Source: Acidobacteriota bacterium (lineage in GTDB: Bacteria; Acidobacteriota; Thermoanaerobaculia; UBA5066). From it: 14,110 nucleotides of DNA. The notes beneath the pieces are model-generated. The model saw only the letters and a program-made list of their open reading frames with translations, did no database searches and had not been told where the DNA came from. Location of the stretch: the NCBI GenBank assembly GCA_016789625.1, contig JAEUQS010000517.1, positions 1 to 14,110 on the forward strand, written 5' to 3'. Made by a program: the position numbers and the translations under genes. Shown one piece after another: positions 13,997-14,110 of this stretch (its first letter is position 1; each line of letters begins with the position of its first letter).

Positions 13997-14110
13997 GCGG
14001 TTCGTGAGGAACGGGGCACTCGGCCTTCTCGTCGCGATCGGGGTCCTGGCCGCGCCAAACGCGGCCGCCGAGGGTCCGCGCCGGATCGCGAGCGCCGATC
14101 CCGCGACGCC
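13995..14110 (+). CDS. 5' end of an exported protein
   Basis: About 38 codons are present before the window ends. The N-terminus has two Arg residues (MRFVRNG), a hydrophobic core (ALGLLVAIGVLAA) and a small-residue AAAEG region, a standard Sec signal peptide with probable cleavage near residue 25. The mature part seen (PRRIASADPAT) is too short to assign. Two in-frame starts are possible, ATG 13995 and GTG 14004; both leave a usable signal peptide. No Shine-Dalgarno precedes either. The gene starts 43 bases after the DUF4126 stop and has its own promoter-like hexamer, so it likely begins a new transcript. Confidence 0.6.
   Translation, partial: MRFVRNGALGLLVAIGVLAAPNAAAEGPRRIASADPAT

Overview
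This is a GC-rich bacterial chromosomal window with tightly packed genes and almost no intergenic DNA. The gene set (a signal-peptide M1 metallopeptidase with an HEYGH zinc site, a DUF4388/J-domain/TPR protein, a DUF4126 membrane protein, and a serine palmitoyltransferase next to a YghO-type acyltransferase) suggests an Acidobacteriota-like organism. Myxococcota or another Gram-negative phylum cannot be excluded without a database search. I see no insertion sequence, phage gene, CRISPR array, tRNA or rRNA.

Layout, left to right. (1) The 3' end of an unrecognised helical, TPR-like + strand gene (to 224) converges on a minus-strand pair. (2) The pair, 3233 down to 230, is an exported M1 aminopeptidase-like protein followed one base later by a six-helix membrane protein. 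(3) A 128-base divergent intergenic region with two perfect inverted repeats separates the peptidase from the + strand genes, which fill the rest of the window. (4) Positions 3362-6838 form the likely sphingolipid locus: an extended-SDR oxidoreductase, then serine palmitoyltransferase (SPT) with a strong Shine-Dalgarno, then a GNAT/YghO-type acyltransferase resembling bacterial ceramide synthase. The SPT leader carries an inverted repeat centred on a possible -10 box and a 23-codon upstream ORF that overlaps the SPT start. (5) A 106-base gap (6839-6944) contains three consecutive perfect hairpins. (6) From 6945 comes a second + strand run: a fatty acyl reductase-like SDR with a basic tail, an aldehyde dehydrogenase (TTG start overlapping the previous stop), uvrC, a DUF4388-J-domain-TPR protein and a DUF4126 membrane protein. 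(7) The window ends in the first codons of an exported protein.

How the genes may work together: SPT would condense serine with an acyl thioester, an SDR would reduce the keto group, and the GNAT protein would N-acylate the product, giving a ceramide-type lipid. The neighbouring acyl reductase-like SDR and aldehyde dehydrogenase could handle long-chain aldehydes, making the whole stretch 3.4-9.8 kb a lipid-metabolism island; this second link is inference. The dedicated ACP and acyl-ACP synthetase known from the Caulobacter ceramide pathway are not in the window. Several starts (3362, 6945, 14004) have no Shine-Dalgarno but a TAnnnT hexamer 6-8 bases upstream, which suggests leaderless transcripts.
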